A DNA stretch of 36,420 nt from Armatimonadaceae bacterium (lineage in GTDB: Bacteria > Armatimonadota > Armatimonadia > Armatimonadales > Armatimonadaceae). A program made the position numbers and the translations under genes. The notes beneath the pieces were generated by a model. The model was given only the letters and a program-made list of their open reading frames with translations. It was not told where the DNA came from and did not search any database. This document shows, one piece after another, positions 1 to 9,141 of the stretch; position 1 is the stretch's first letter; the number at the start of each line of letters is the position of its first letter. The stretch is taken from the NCBI GenBank assembly GCA_030447685.1, contig JAUJOK010000052.1, positions 2,478-38,897 on the forward strand. The letters are read 5' to 3'.

Positions 1-181
1 GGAACTTCCCTATCGTATAGGTCTGGCCGAACTGTCCGAAGTCGCCCGGAAGCTGTGTGGTTCCCAGCACGATAGGCTGCTTGACGCTCGGAGCGGGTTT
101 CTGCGCGGCAGAGGCGGCAGAAGAGGCGGCAAGCGTGACGCCGGTCAAAGCGGCGAGAAGAGGGAGCGTATTGGTTCTCAT
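1..181 (-). CDS. Exported protein of unknown function, N-terminal part only
   Basis: The first 60 codons of a minus-strand gene that runs off the left edge. The ATG (179-181) follows a purine-rich AGGGAGAA about 5 bases upstream, a good ribosome site. Residues 1-25 form a typical Sec signal peptide: a short Arg-containing start, a Leu/Ala/Val core and an Ala-Ser-Ala end with likely cleavage after Ala-Ser-Ala-Ala. The mature part is hydrophilic with a GTTQLPGDFGQFGQTYTIGK-like stretch. I do not recognise the family. It is probably secreted or periplasmic. It is divergent from the fucosidase fragment and kinase. Confidence 0.6.
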   Translation of the reverse strand, partial: MRTNTLPLLAALTGVTLAASSAASAAQKPAPSVKQPIVLGTTQLPGDFGQFGQTYTIGKF

Positions 182-376
182 GGTTTGTTCTCCCTGGAAC
201 AGGTTTTCTGTTTCCGGCTCCATGCTACACAGCGAGCGTATACATGACGTGAACAAAAGCGTGAATTTACCGTGACAGCATGCCTAAATTGAAAAACGGG
301 CGGCGGGATCGCTGGCTGCTCCCACCACCCGGTGATTGTTCTTGTTCTGGCGGCGGTGATAGGGGCAAAGAAGGAG

Positions 377-643
377 ATGCCGACTTGCAGCGGCAAATGT
401 AACGGTCGGAGGCAGGTGGAGCGATTGGACGCATTAGGAGCCTGGATCCGGAAGCACGAAGAGGCCGTGTATCCGACCGGGGCGGGGCTGCCGCCGGGAC
501 ACCTGCACGGAACGAGCACATTGACCGAAGATAAAGAGACGCTATACGTAATGCTCTTCGCCCGCCGCCCCTGGGACGAGATTGCCGTCAAGGGTATTCG
601 CAACGCAGTCAAGCGGGTTTCCATTAATGACCAAAACAAATGA
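377..643 (+). pseudogene. Fragment of a GH29 alpha-L-fucosidase-like protein
   Basis: About 75 residues, from the ERLDALGAWIRKHEEAVY stretch through a GLPPGH motif to GIRNAVKRV, resemble the segment that follows the catalytic domain in family 29 alpha-L-fucosidases. The roughly 350-residue catalytic barrel that should precede it is absent, and the C-terminal beta-sandwich is cut off by a TGA at 641-643. The frame is open from a GTG at 332; the ATG at 377 sits directly behind AAGGAG. The product cannot be an active fucosidase. It overlaps the start of the histidine kinase by 17 bases. It is either a gene remnant or a small protein derived from one. The identification is by recalled family similarity, not a search. 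Confidence 0.5.
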
Positions 644-2849
644 TTGCGCCGCGTCCACCACCAGGGCGTGGACCGCCGAGGCATCCCCGCAAAGCTATGC
701 GCTTGTGCGGGCGCTGCTGTTGGACACGCTTTTAGACGCCGCCCTCGTCACCGACGACAACGGCGTATTTGTGGATGCGAATCCCGCCGCCTGCGAACTC
801 TTCGGCCTCGCGTGCGATGATCTGCTGGGGAAAAGGGCGGAAGACTTCGCGCTGCCGGAACAAGCGCGGGGCGCTGCTTCGGACGCCGAGTTCTTTTGGC
901 ATCGGCCCGACGGTGCGGTCCGCTGCCTGGAATACCGCTCCAAAGCGGGCTTTCTTCCCGGCCTGAACCTGATCATCCTGAGCGACAACACGGAGCGCAA
1001 GCGGGCCGAAGAGTGGCTGAACCTGATGAGCCGCGCCATCGACGAAACCTCTACCGGCGTTCTTATCACCGATGCCCGCATGCCGGACAATCCGATCACC
1101 TATGTCAACCCGGCCTTCGAGGCCATCACCGGCTACCCATCCCACGAGGCGCTGGGCCGCAACTGCCGTTTCCTTCAGCGCGACGACCGCAGCCAGCCGG
1201 AACGGGAGCGTCTGAAAGCCGCCATTACGGAGGGCGAAGACTGCCGCGTCGTGCTGCGCAACTATCGCAGGGACGGGACTCTGTTCTGGAACGAGCTTTA
1301 TATTTCGCCCATCCATGACACCAGCGGCACGCTGACACACTTCGTCGGCATTCAGACGGACATTACCGAGCGCCGCCGCGCCGAGGAAGAACGCGCCGGG
1401 GCGCTGGAGGACATGAAGCGGTCGAGCCGACAGAACGAGATAATTCTGGAAAGCATCACCGACGCTTTTTACGCCCTGGACCGCGATTGGCGCTTCACCT
1501 ATATCAATGCGGCAGGGGAGCGCACGCATAACCGCAAACGCGAGAACGTGCTGGGCAGGAATGTATGGGAGGAGTTCCCCGAAGCGGTGGGCACTATCTT
1601 CCAGCAGCAGTACGAAAAGGCGATGAACGAGCAGGTGACGGTGACGTTCGAAGCGTTTTACGCGCCGCTGGACGGCTGGTTTGAAACGCGCATCTATCCC
1701 AGCGACAACGGCCTTTCCATCTACATCAGCGATGTCACGCACCGGCGTCGGGCGGAACAGGAGCGGGACCGCTTCTTCGAGCTATCCAGCGACATGATGT
1801 GCTTTGCGAACTTCGAAGGCTACTACACGCACGTGAACCCGGCCTGGGAGCGCACGCTGGGCTATAGCACGGAGGAGATGCTTGCCCAGCCCTTCCTGGA
1901 TCTTGTCCATCCCGAGGACCGGGCGGCGACGCTGGCCGAGATGGAAAAGCTGGCATTCGGCGCTTCAACGATCTCCTTTGAAAACCGCTATCGGTGCAGG
2001 GACGGCTCGTATCGCTGGCTCCAGTGGAACTCCGCCCCCGTCCCCACGGAAAACCGTATCTACGCTACCGCGCGCGATGTCACGGAGCAGAAGCGGCTTC
2101 AGGCACAGGTGATCCAGTCGGAGAAGCTGGCGGCGCTGGGCGAGATGGTAGCCGGTGTCGCCCACGAGATCAACAATCCGCTGGCGGCCATCAGCGGCCA
2201 TGCCCAGCTTCTGGAGATGCACCCGGACACCCAGGTGCGGGAAGATGCGCACACGATTCGCCATATGACCGAGCGCGCCACAGAAATCGCCTTGTCACTG
2301 CTCAGCTTTGCCCGCAAGGGCAGCGGCGGCGGCGGCAACGGGCACGCAGGCGAGCACGCCGTCGGCGACCTGAACGACACCGTGCGGGCGGCCCTGGAAA
2401 TGATCCGTTTCAAGCAGGGAAACACCGAAATTGATATAGAAATGCGCTTTTTGCACGACCTGCCGCCGGTACGAATGAACGCCGGCGAAATCCAGCAGGT
2501 CGTGCTGAATCTGGTGGATAACGCGGAGCACGCCCTGCGCGAGCGTCCCGTGGGCCAGAAACGTATCGTCGTCGAAACCGACAGGCGGCGCGGCGAGGAG
2601 GAGGGACGAGACGCAGCGACGATTTCCGTCACCGATAACGGCTCCGGCATTCCTGAAGAGATTCTGGGGCGCATCTTCGACCCGTTCTTCACCACCAAAG
2701 ATGTCGGGGAAGGCACAGGACTGGGCCTGTCCATCTGCCACGGCATCGCCCGGTCGCATGGCGGCACGCTCCGTGTTCACAGCACGGTCGGCGTCGGCAC
2801 GACCTTTATCCTGACCCTGCCGGCTGCCCAAATGCCGCCGCCGGAATAA
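627..2849 (+). CDS. PAS/LOV sensor histidine kinase
   Basis: 740 residues from ATG 627; an upstream in-frame ATG at 582 would lie inside the fucosidase fragment. Order: PAS (about 30-125), a LOV-type PAS (about 130-250), PAS (265-375), PAS (385-490), dimerisation/phosphoacceptor domain with AHEINNPL (His513), and HATPase with N-box DNAEHAL, DNGSGIP, and GTGLGLS. The second PAS carries GRNCRFLQ with Cys180, the residue that forms the flavin adduct in LOV photoreceptors, plus the later Asn and the FVGIQ glutamine (Gln243). No transmembrane segment is visible, so it is probably cytoplasmic. No receiver domain and no adjacent response regulator are present, so it is an orphan kinase. Likely a light- or redox-responsive kinase that autophosphorylates His513. 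Confidence 0.88.
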   Translation: MTKTNDCAASTTRAWTAEASPQSYALVRALLLDTLLDAALVTDDNGVFVDANPAACELFGLACDDLLGKRAEDFALPEQARGAASDAEFFWHRPDGAVRCLEYRSKAGFLPGLNLIILSDNTERKRAEEWLNLMSRAIDETSTGVLITDARMPDNPITYVNPAFEAITGYPSHEALGRNCRFLQRDDRSQPERERLKAAITEGEDCRVVLRNYRRDGTLFWNELYISPIHDTSGTLTHFVGIQTDITERRRAEEERAGALEDMKRSSRQNEIILESITDAFYALDRDWRFTYINAAGERTHNRKRENVLGRNVWEEFPEAVGTIFQQQYEKAMNEQVTVTFEAFYAPLDGWFETRIYPSDNGLSIYISDVTHRRRAEQERDRFFELSSDMMCFANFEGYYTHVNPAWERTLGYSTEEMLAQPFLDLVHPEDRAATLAEMEKLAFGASTISFENRYRCRDGSYRWLQWNSAPVPTENRIYATARDVTEQKRLQAQVIQSEKLAALGEMVAGVAHEINNPLAAISGHAQLLEMHPDTQVREDAHTIRHMTERATEIALSLLSFARKGSGGGGNGHAGEHAVGDLNDTVRAALEMIRFKQGNTEIDIEMRFLHDLPPVRMNAGEIQQVVLNLVDNAEHALRERPVGQKRIVVETDRRRGEEEGRDAATISVTDNGSGIPEEILGRIFDPFFTTKDVGEGTGLGLSICHGIARSHGGTLRVHSTVGVGTTFILTLPAAQMPPPE

Positions 2850-2926
2850 AACCCCTGCTCCCTTCGACGTTTAAGGGAACGAACGAGGGGGCACAAGCGT
2901 AATGTATAGTTGTAAAAGGAGCCTTG

Positions 2927-3106
2927 ATGACAACGATGAGTTTCTTGTTTCAGCTCGGCGTGATGATGACAGGCTGCACCCTGGTTATATTGATGACGGC
3001 GCTGACGCTTATTCAGGCGCAGCGCGAAAAGCAGCAGCAGCGGCAACCGGCGCGGGTGGCGGTTCGCCCCCCGTCTCGAATGCGGCGCGGTTCGCTGCGG
3101 CGCTAA
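2927..3106 (+). CDS. Small single-pass membrane protein
   Basis: 59 residues. A strong AAAGGAG (2915-2921) lies 5 bases before ATG 2927; a TTG immediately upstream is a less likely start. Residues about 5-30 form one hydrophobic helix (Phe/Leu/Val/Met/Ile rich), followed by a Gln-rich and then strongly basic tail with many Arg. This would place the basic tail in the cytoplasm under the positive-inside rule. No family recognised. The good ribosome site and the terminator right behind it support a real gene. Confidence 0.6.
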   Translation: MTTMSFLFQLGVMMTGCTLVILMTALTLIQAQREKQQQRQPARVAVRPPSRMRRGSLRR

Positions 3107-3125
3107 ATCCAACGCCGACACGCAG

Positions 3126-3154
3126 AAAGGGCGCGGTTTTCCGCGCCCTTTTTA
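3126..3154 (+). terminator. Rho-independent terminator
   Basis: An 11-bp perfect stem, AAAGGGCGCGG (3126-3136) pairing with its complement at 3141-3151, with a TTTT loop and a trailing T run. It lies 20 bases after the small membrane protein and would end that transcript, which may start at the kinase. Confidence 0.9.
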
Positions 3155-3205
3155 TCGTCTTTTCCTTGAAGGCATTTTGCCTCTCTGCGGTCCGTTAAAA
3201 CAGCT

Positions 3206-4087
3206 ATGTCACACACTTCCTGTATTACTCTCGCTCCTGCGCGCCGCCGCGCTCTGTCCCGCGCTGCTGCTGCTGCTGTTGGTGCTGCCCTGCTTTTCGT
3301 CCCTGCCCTGCTTTCGGGCTGCGCCCGAATGCCTGCCGATCAGCAGACCGGCGGCGGCAGGCAGCTTGTTGTTTCGATGCAGGTGGCCGGGCGCATCCGC
3401 CCCGAATACTACTACTTCGTCCTTATCAACCTGACCGACGATCCCAATGACGCCGGGCCGGTCCCGGTGGTGGATATTCCCTGGGGCAACGGCTTCGCCG
3501 CCCCCGCGCCCCTGCCCTCCAACCGCCAGGGCTTTGTCGGCTACGTGACGCACAACCGGTTCGAGCCGCAGTTTTACGGCGTGTTCCGGGTCGCGCCGGT
3601 GGACCCGGCGCAGCCGGACGGCCCACTGACAAACCCGGTCCTTCGCAATTTCCAGCCGCTGGGCCTTCCCGACGCCTACACGCCCGTGGACGCACAAAAC
3701 CCCGACACGCTCTCGTTCCGGCTCGACCTGTCGCGTCTGCCTACCTTCCGCCGCCCCGGCCCCGACGGCACATTCAACACGCCCGACGACACCACGGCGC
3801 GGTATATCCAGATCAATCTGCTCGCCACCAACACGCTTCCCCTGGGAGCGGAAACGAACGTCTTCAAGCTGTGGGACGCGCTGGGCGATGGGCGGGTGAC
3901 GGGCGGCATCGAAACCGGCGGCATCAATACCTGGTTCACGCTTCCGCTCGATCAGAACGTGATCCGGACCGAAGCTCAGGTAGACCTGGAGCCGGCGGAT
4001 AACGACGTGCGCGAAAAGCTGGACCGCGTCATCACCGACCCCGACCTCGACATCCGCGACTGGACCCTGGAAATCCGCTCCCGGTAA
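3206..4087 (+). CDS. Lipoprotein of unknown function
   Basis: 293 residues with a lipoprotein signal: Arg-rich start, Ala/Leu/Val core at 20-35 and lipobox LLSG followed by Cys39, the expected acylation site. The mature part is acidic and rich in Pro, Asp and Asn, with beta-type patterning (for example the EYYYFVLINLTDDPND stretch near 70). I recognise no catalytic motif. It would be anchored to the outer face of the cytoplasmic membrane or to an outer membrane. It lies alone between a terminator and a membrane protein gene. No strong ribosome site is visible before ATG 3206. Confidence 0.7.
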   Translation: MSHTSCITLAPARRRALSRAAAAAVGAALLFVPALLSGCARMPADQQTGGGRQLVVSMQVAGRIRPEYYYFVLINLTDDPNDAGPVPVVDIPWGNGFAAPAPLPSNRQGFVGYVTHNRFEPQFYGVFRVAPVDPAQPDGPLTNPVLRNFQPLGLPDAYTPVDAQNPDTLSFRLDLSRLPTFRRPGPDGTFNTPDDTTARYIQINLLATNTLPLGAETNVFKLWDALGDGRVTGGIETGGINTWFTLPLDQNVIRTEAQVDLEPADNDVREKLDRVITDPDLDIRDWTLEIRSR

Positions 4088-4125
4088 ATTCGATAAAGGG
4101 GCCGCCGCCGCACCGCCTGAATAAC

Positions 4126-4533
4126 ATGAACCTTGTTGCCTTGCTGGTAGCGGTCATCGAGCTTCTTTTCCTTCCATTCACGCTTGTCGGCATCGTCAGC
4201 CTGGTTCGGCAAGCGATACGCGCTTCTCGCGCCGATAGCGCCGGGGAAGAAAAGGCGCTCGCTGGCAATCTACTCAGCTTGATTCTATTGGCTGTGTGGA
4301 TAGGCGGGGCCGGATTCCGGGCCTTTACCGACCCGGCCACCTATGACGTGACCCGCTACACCCGAATGTCCGGACGGGAACAGAAGAAGCTGGTGTGGGG
4401 TGTACTCGGGTCAGGCGCGGGTTTTGTCTGCCTGGCCGTCTATGGCCTTCAGCAAAGAAACGCGAACCGGCGACGACGCAGTGATGAGGCGGTTGCGCGC
4501 GCCATCGAAGAGTGGAAAGGCGAGCAGGACTGA
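4126..4533 (+). CDS. Membrane protein of unknown function
   Basis: 135 residues with three hydrophobic segments (about 3-28, 46-66 and 90-107), an acidic/basic loop between the first two and a charged C-terminal tail rich in Arg and Glu. No recognised family. It ends only 10 bases before the end of the convergent HAD phosphatase gene, so the two transcripts meet here; no obvious terminator stem lies between them. Confidence 0.6.
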   Translation: MNLVALLVAVIELLFLPFTLVGIVSLVRQAIRASRADSAGEEKALAGNLLSLILLAVWIGGAGFRAFTDPATYDVTRYTRMSGREQKKLVWGVLGSGAGFVCLAVYGLQQRNANRRRRSDEAVARAIEEWKGEQD

Positions 4534-4543
4534 AGAGCGCAAA

Positions 4544-5338
4544 TTACAGCGCGCGCAGGTCGGGGAGGACGTGGGTAGGGCGCATCTCGTCGGATGCCTG
4601 CGCCACGGCCTCTTCCGGCGTCACTCCGGTCAGCACCAGCACGGTCGGGACGCCCAGCCGGTTGGCGCATAAAACGTCGGTGTCCAGACGGTCGCCGATC
4701 ATAACGGCCTCTTCCGGCGCGACCTTCGCCATCGTCAGAATCGCCTGAAGGCCGTGTGTCTCCGGCTTGCCGATGGTGACAGGCTCGGTGTTCGTACAGG
4801 CGGCAATCGCGGCCACAATCGCCCCGCCGCCCGGCTGCTCCTCACCGCCCTCGATAGGATAGGTCGTATCGCGGTTGGTAGCGATGAACGCCGCGCCGCG
4901 CCGGATGGCGTACTGCGCCCGCCATAGCCGCTGATAGGTGAACTCCCGGTCGATTCCGACCACCACATAGTCCACGGGCACCTCGAAGGGCGAATCCGAC
5001 GACACGACCTCGATGCCGACGGCGGATAGCTCGTCAATAATGCCCTGCCCCCCGACCACCAGCGCCTGTTTTCCCGCCGCCCCCTGCTCCCGCAGATACA
5101 CCGCCGTCGCCGAGGCGGAGGTGACGATCTCGTTTTCGTCGCAGGGCATCCCCATGCGGCCCAGCTTTTCGGCGTAGTCGGAGCGGGCCTGCCAGGAGTT
5201 GTTGGTCAAAAAGAAAAGCTGCGGGGTCGGGTCGAGCGCCCGCAGACGGGTCAGCGTCTCGGCGGCTCCGTCGATGGGGTCATTGCCGCGAAAAAGGACA
5301 CCGTCCATGTCGAAGATATACGCGCGTGTAGTAGTCAT
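4544..5338 (-). CDS. HAD-family sugar-phosphatase-like hydrolase (NagD/TIGR01460 type)
   Basis: 264 residues. HAD motif I is DMDGVLF with nucleophile Asp10 and acid/base Asp12; motif II is TNNS (45-48); the cap domain follows; motif III Lys is in GKPE; motif IV is GDRLDTD. Length and the FLTNNS signature match the NagD/p-nitrophenylphosphatase/phosphoglycolate phosphatase group, cytoplasmic enzymes that dephosphorylate small metabolites. The substrate cannot be told from sequence. It is divergent from the aldo/keto reductase with 73 bases between starts. Confidence 0.85.
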   Translation of the reverse strand: MTTTRAYIFDMDGVLFRGNDPIDGAAETLTRLRALDPTPQLFFLTNNSWQARSDYAEKLGRMGMPCDENEIVTSASATAVYLREQGAAGKQALVVGGQGIIDELSAVGIEVVSSDSPFEVPVDYVVVGIDREFTYQRLWRAQYAIRRGAAFIATNRDTTYPIEGGEEQPGGGAIVAAIAACTNTEPVTIGKPETHGLQAILTMAKVAPEEAVMIGDRLDTDVLCANRLGVPTVLVLTGVTPEEAVAQASDEMRPTHVLPDLRAL

Positions 5339-5411
5339 GAGCGTTGTATTTTGTCCTGCCGTCCCGAAAGCGAAACCTGCAAACCAGCGGCGAGGCAGGT
5401 ACTATAAACGC

Positions 5412-6374
5412 ATGACACCTTTGCCACGCCGCCTTTTGCCGAACACCGATCTGGAAGTCTCCGCGTTCTGCTACGGAACCGCCGAATTCGGCACCGCGAT
5501 AACGGGCGATGCCGCCGACCGACTGATCGGCCAATTTGTCGATGCGGGCGGCAACTTCTTCGATACCGCCCACTGCTATGCGTTCTGGGTGGAAAACGGC
5601 CTGGGTGCGAGCGAGCGCGAGTTAGGGGCCAGCCTGCGCCGCCGGGGGTGCCAGGACACCGTTATTATCGCGACCAAAGGGGGGCACCCGGACGGCGGCG
5701 CATCCTATCCGCGCCCCGCCGACTTTCTTTCCGAGCGTATGATCGCCTCCGACATTACGGAAAGTCTGGAGCGGCTGGGCATCGAGCAGATTCCGCTGTA
5801 CTACCTGCACCGCGACGACGGACAGACTCCCGTGGAAGAGATTGTGGAGACGCTGAACCGGGAGATTGCGCGCGGGCGCATCCGGTACCTGGGAGCCAGC
5901 AACTGGTCGGTTTCGCGTATCGCCGCCGCCAATGCCTATGCCACGCAAAACAACCTGCACGGGTTCGTCATCTCGCAGGTGCAGGGAAGCCTGGCGGAAC
6001 CGGACTTGCGGCCCACCGCCGATCCGACCATGCGCTTCGCGGCGGCGGAGGAGATGGAGTGGCACGCGGCTTCGCAGGTGCCCCTGGCGCTGTATTCGGC
6101 GACGGCAGGCGGTTTTTTCGCCGGGCGCGGGCACGAAAAGGGTTCCTATGCCAGCGCGCTGAACCGGGCGCGCTTCGAGCGGGCGCGGGAACTGAGTGTT
6201 CGCCTCGGCTGCACCCCGACCCAGGTCGCCCTGTCGTATCTGCTGCATCAGGAAGCGATGGTGATTCCGCTTTTTTCGACGGGAAACCCGGCCCATCTTG
6301 CCGAGGCGCTGGGCGCGGCGGCAGCAGCCATCACACTCGATGCGGAGCAGGTGCGCTGGCTTCGTGACGGCTGA
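5412..6374 (+). CDS. Aldo/keto reductase
   Basis: 320 residues from ATG 5412. The catalytic tetrad of the aldo/keto reductase superfamily is visible: Asp51, Tyr56, Lys89 (ATKGG) and His133 (YYLHRDD). The (alpha/beta)8 pattern is complete, with GASNWS and the C-terminal NADPH-binding region. It should reduce an aldehyde or ketone, or act on a sugar, with NAD(P)H; the substrate is unknown. A longer open frame upstream (from 5199) runs through the divergent gene and is not the start. A TACTAT element (5400-5405) sits six bases before the ATG, so the message may be leaderless; no ribosome site is seen. Confidence 0.85.
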   Translation: MTPLPRRLLPNTDLEVSAFCYGTAEFGTAITGDAADRLIGQFVDAGGNFFDTAHCYAFWVENGLGASERELGASLRRRGCQDTVIIATKGGHPDGGASYPRPADFLSERMIASDITESLERLGIEQIPLYYLHRDDGQTPVEEIVETLNREIARGRIRYLGASNWSVSRIAAANAYATQNNLHGFVISQVQGSLAEPDLRPTADPTMRFAAAEEMEWHAASQVPLALYSATAGGFFAGRGHEKGSYASALNRARFERARELSVRLGCTPTQVALSYLLHQEAMVIPLFSTGNPAHLAEALGAAAAAITLDAEQVRWLRDG

Positions 6375-6419
6375 ACGGGAGCGAAGCGACATTTATAAGA
6401 GAAAGGGTCGGGCGTATGA

Positions 6420-6446
6420 TATAATGGTTGCCATAGGAGAGAAGGC
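6420..6446 (+). promoter_or_regulatory. Promoter -10 element and ribosome site of the gtrA-like gene
   Basis: A perfect TATAAT (6420-6425) is followed by AGGAGAGAAGG (6435-6445) directly before ATG 6447. No convincing -35 hexamer is seen at 17 bp. Confidence 0.5.
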
Positions 6447-6950
6447 ATGATCTCTGGTGCTGTCGCGTCTTTAGTTTCACGGCCCGGTCCTCGGCAATTC
6501 GTTAAGTTCTGCATTGTGGGCGCGACTTCCACGGTCATCGACTTCACCCTGCTGAATCTCCTGCACTACCGCTTTGCGCTGCCCCTTGCCGTCGCCGCCA
6601 CCTGTTCCTTTCTGGTTGCCGTTTCCAATGGGTTTTACTGGAATCGGCGGTGGACGTTTCGGGCGGGCGACGGTGACGCGCGAAAGCAATACCCGAAGTT
6701 TGTCGCGACCAATGTCATCGGCTGGATGCTCAACCTTACGATTATGACGCTGGCGCTGGTGATAGCCACACAGTTAGGACTGACGGCGTTGAAGCGTCCC
6801 ACCGATGAAGTCATCAGCCTGATTGTGATGGGCAGGGGCAAGGATGCGTTTTCGCCGCTCGCGGTGAATGCCGCGAAGGCGTGTGCCACGGTATGCGTCA
6901 CGGCATGGAACTTCGCCGCCGCCAAACTGTGGACCTTTCGGAAGGGATAA
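6447..6950 (+). CDS. GtrA family membrane protein
   Basis: 167 residues with the GtrA pattern: an N-terminal FVKFCIVGATSTVIDF segment, four hydrophobic helices (about 20-40, 45-68, 88-112, 135-160), the NRRWTF motif near 67 and a terminal KLWTFRKG. GtrA proteins are thought to move or handle polyprenyl-linked sugars at the cytoplasmic membrane. A stretch near 117-130 between helices 3 and 4 is longer than in the smallest family members. No glycosyltransferase lies beside it. It reads straight towards the RNase G/E gene. Confidence 0.85.
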   Translation: MISGAVASLVSRPGPRQFVKFCIVGATSTVIDFTLLNLLHYRFALPLAVAATCSFLVAVSNGFYWNRRWTFRAGDGDARKQYPKFVATNVIGWMLNLTIMTLALVIATQLGLTALKRPTDEVISLIVMGRGKDAFSPLAVNAAKACATVCVTAWNFAAAKLWTFRKG

Positions 6951-7059
6951 AGGACGGCAAAGGAGGAACAAGCCGCAGGAAGCCGCACGGAAGGAAGTCA
7001 CCGCTGCCGCTCCCGCTTGTTCCCCGCCTCCCCGCCCCTTCGTTACCCTGGAGGCTTGT

Positions 7060-9003
7060 TTGTCGAAAGAGATTATCGTCAACGCCGATGCGCGCGAAAC
7101 GCGTATCGCCGTTCGCGAAGACGGTCAACTGGTTGAACTGCATATAGAGCGCGAAGAGCGCGTGGTCGGCGGCATCTACAAGGCGCGCGTGGACAATGTC
7201 CTGCCGGGTATGGACGCCGCTTTTGTAGACATCGGCCTGGAGCGCAACGCCTTTTTGTACGCCGGCGATATTGTCGGCGGCGGGAACGGCGGCGACGGCG
7301 ACGACGAGGACAATGGCGACAGCCGGGGCGGCGGCAGCAATGGTGGCGGCGGCGGCGGGCACAACCGTCATGGCCGCCGTGTGCGCGCCCATGCCAATAT
7401 CCGCGACATGGTGCGCCGTGGGCAGGAGATTCTGGTGCAGGTGGTCAAAGGGCCGCGCGGCACCAAAGGCTCGCGCGTCTCCACCCGCATCTCGCTGCCG
7501 GGCCGCTACCTGGTCTTCATGCCCGACGAATCCTCCACCGGCGTCAGCCGCAAGATCGACGACCCCAAAGAGCGCGACCGTTTGAAAAAGATCGTCGAAG
7601 GGCTGCGGCGCGGCAGCGAGGGGGGCCGTCCGAGTTACGGCCTGATCGTCCGCACCGAAGCCGAGGACAAGACCGAGCGCGAGCTGAAGCAGGACCTGGC
7701 CTTTCTGGAAAAGCAGTGGGCCGACATCAAAGAAAAAGCCCGCGTCACCCCCGCCCCGAACCTGGTCTATGCCGACCTGACCCTGCTTTTCCGCATTTTG
7801 CGCGATGCGTTCGGTTCGGATGTCAACAAGCTGGTTCTGGATTCCGCCGCCGACTACTGCCGCGCCCATGAGCTTCTGGACTTTTTCGGCCCCGCGCTCA
7901 AGGATCGCGTCGTGCTGTATGACGGCGAAAAGCCGGTCTTCGAGCAGTACGGCATCGAGCAGGACATCGAGCGGCTGCTGGGGCGGCGCGTCTGGCTCAA
8001 ATCCGGCGGCTACCTGATTATCGACCAGGCCGAGGCGCTGGTCGCCATCGATGTCAACTCGGGCCGCAACACCGGCGGGGGCGGCGGCAACCTGTCCGAC
8101 ACCATCGTCCAGACCAATCTGGAAGCCGCCGCCGAGATCGCCCGCCAGCTTCGCCTGCGCGACCTGGGCGGCATCCTCGTCCTCGACTTCATCGACATGA
8201 ACGGCCAGAACGACCGCCAAAAGGTGCAGCAGGCGTTCGAGCGGGAGATGAAGCGGGACAAATCGCGCTGCAAGATCACGCCGATCTCATCGCTGGGCCT
8301 GATCGAGATGACCCGCAAGCGCACCGGCGAAACCATCAACGAGCAGATGGACGAGCCGTGTCCCTATTGCAGCGGGCACGGACGCCTGCCCTCCGCCGAA
8401 TCCGTCTCCATCCAGATCGAGCGCGACCTGCGACGCCTGGCCCGCGCTCAGAACGCCGAGGGCTTCCTGGTTAGCTGTCATCCGCAGGTCGCCGGGTACC
8501 TGGTCGGCGAGGCGGGCGAGGACATCGAAACCCTGGAGCATAGCCTTCAGCGCGGCCTGTACGTGCGCGTTTCCGAAGACCTGCATCAGGAAAAGTACGA
8601 AATCCAGGGCGGAAAGATGGACGACCTGGACCGAACCCGCCTGCCGTATCGCAAAGGGCAGGTAGTGGATGTGCAGGTGACACGTAACCCACTGACCGCG
8701 CCGCCTGCCGCGACGGCCTTTACCGACAGCGGCTATCTGGTGGAGCTTGCCCAGGGCGCGAAGTTCATCGGCCAGACGGTGCGGGCGCGGCTGGTGCGGG
8801 TAGGCCGCTCGTCCGCGCTTGCCGAGGTGATTGGCCGCTCTGGCGGCGGCGGCTCCGAGCGTGCCGACAGCCGAAACGAAGCCCCGCCCGAAGAGCGCGG
8901 CGGCAGCGACGGCCACAACCGCGACAAGGGGCGGCGCGGCGGCGGCGACAATCGGCGCGGCAATGACCGGCGTGGCGACCGTCAGACGCAGACGGCGGGA
9001 TAA
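7060..9003 (+). CDS. RNase G/E family ribonuclease with C-terminal TRAM domain
   Basis: 647 residues. The start is taken as TTG 7060, because GGAGG (7050-7054) lies 5 bases upstream and family homology begins at MSKEIIVNA; open frame further upstream overlaps gtrA. An S1 RNA-binding domain (about 35-130) is split by a Gly/Asp-rich insert (72-105). The catalytic region has DVNSGR (Asp331) and LVLDFIDM (Asp376), the metal-binding aspartates of RNase E/G, and the Zn-link CPYC (Cys434, Cys437). Residues about 530-592 look like a TRAM domain, followed by a basic Gly/Arg/Asp tail. It cuts single-stranded RNA endonucleolytically in rRNA maturation and mRNA decay. The TRAM fusion and Gly insert are unusual compared with E. 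coli RNase G. Confidence 0.9.
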   Translation: MSKEIIVNADARETRIAVREDGQLVELHIEREERVVGGIYKARVDNVLPGMDAAFVDIGLERNAFLYAGDIVGGGNGGDGDDEDNGDSRGGGSNGGGGGGHNRHGRRVRAHANIRDMVRRGQEILVQVVKGPRGTKGSRVSTRISLPGRYLVFMPDESSTGVSRKIDDPKERDRLKKIVEGLRRGSEGGRPSYGLIVRTEAEDKTERELKQDLAFLEKQWADIKEKARVTPAPNLVYADLTLLFRILRDAFGSDVNKLVLDSAADYCRAHELLDFFGPALKDRVVLYDGEKPVFEQYGIEQDIERLLGRRVWLKSGGYLIIDQAEALVAIDVNSGRNTGGGGGNLSDTIVQTNLEAAAEIARQLRLRDLGGILVLDFIDMNGQNDRQKVQQAFEREMKRDKSRCKITPISSLGLIEMTRKRTGETINEQMDEPCPYCSGHGRLPSAESVSIQIERDLRRLARAQNAEGFLVSCHPQVAGYLVGEAGEDIETLEHSLQRGLYVRVSEDLHQEKYEIQGGKMDDLDRTRLPYRKGQVVDVQVTRNPLTAPPAATAFTDSGYLVELAQGAKFIGQTVRARLVRVGRSSALAEVIGRSGGGGSERADSRNEAPPEERGGSDGHNRDKGRRGGGDNRRGNDRRGDRQTQTAG

Positions 9004-9141
9004 AATTTCGGCGATAGTCTATTTGACACACCACGCAAACGGGGAAATGGCAGGGACAGAAGAGAATTCGGTAATTGCTTCGTTTAACGGGGCTATACCG
9101 AAAGGGCACTAAATTTCCGGCATAATAGATTGTTAGGCGGC

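Noticed and set aside
6898..8220. 440-residue open frame antisense to RNase G/E
   Set aside because: It is a shadow of a high-GC gene with clear catalytic motifs on the other strand; composition is Ala/Val/Asp biased and no family is seen.
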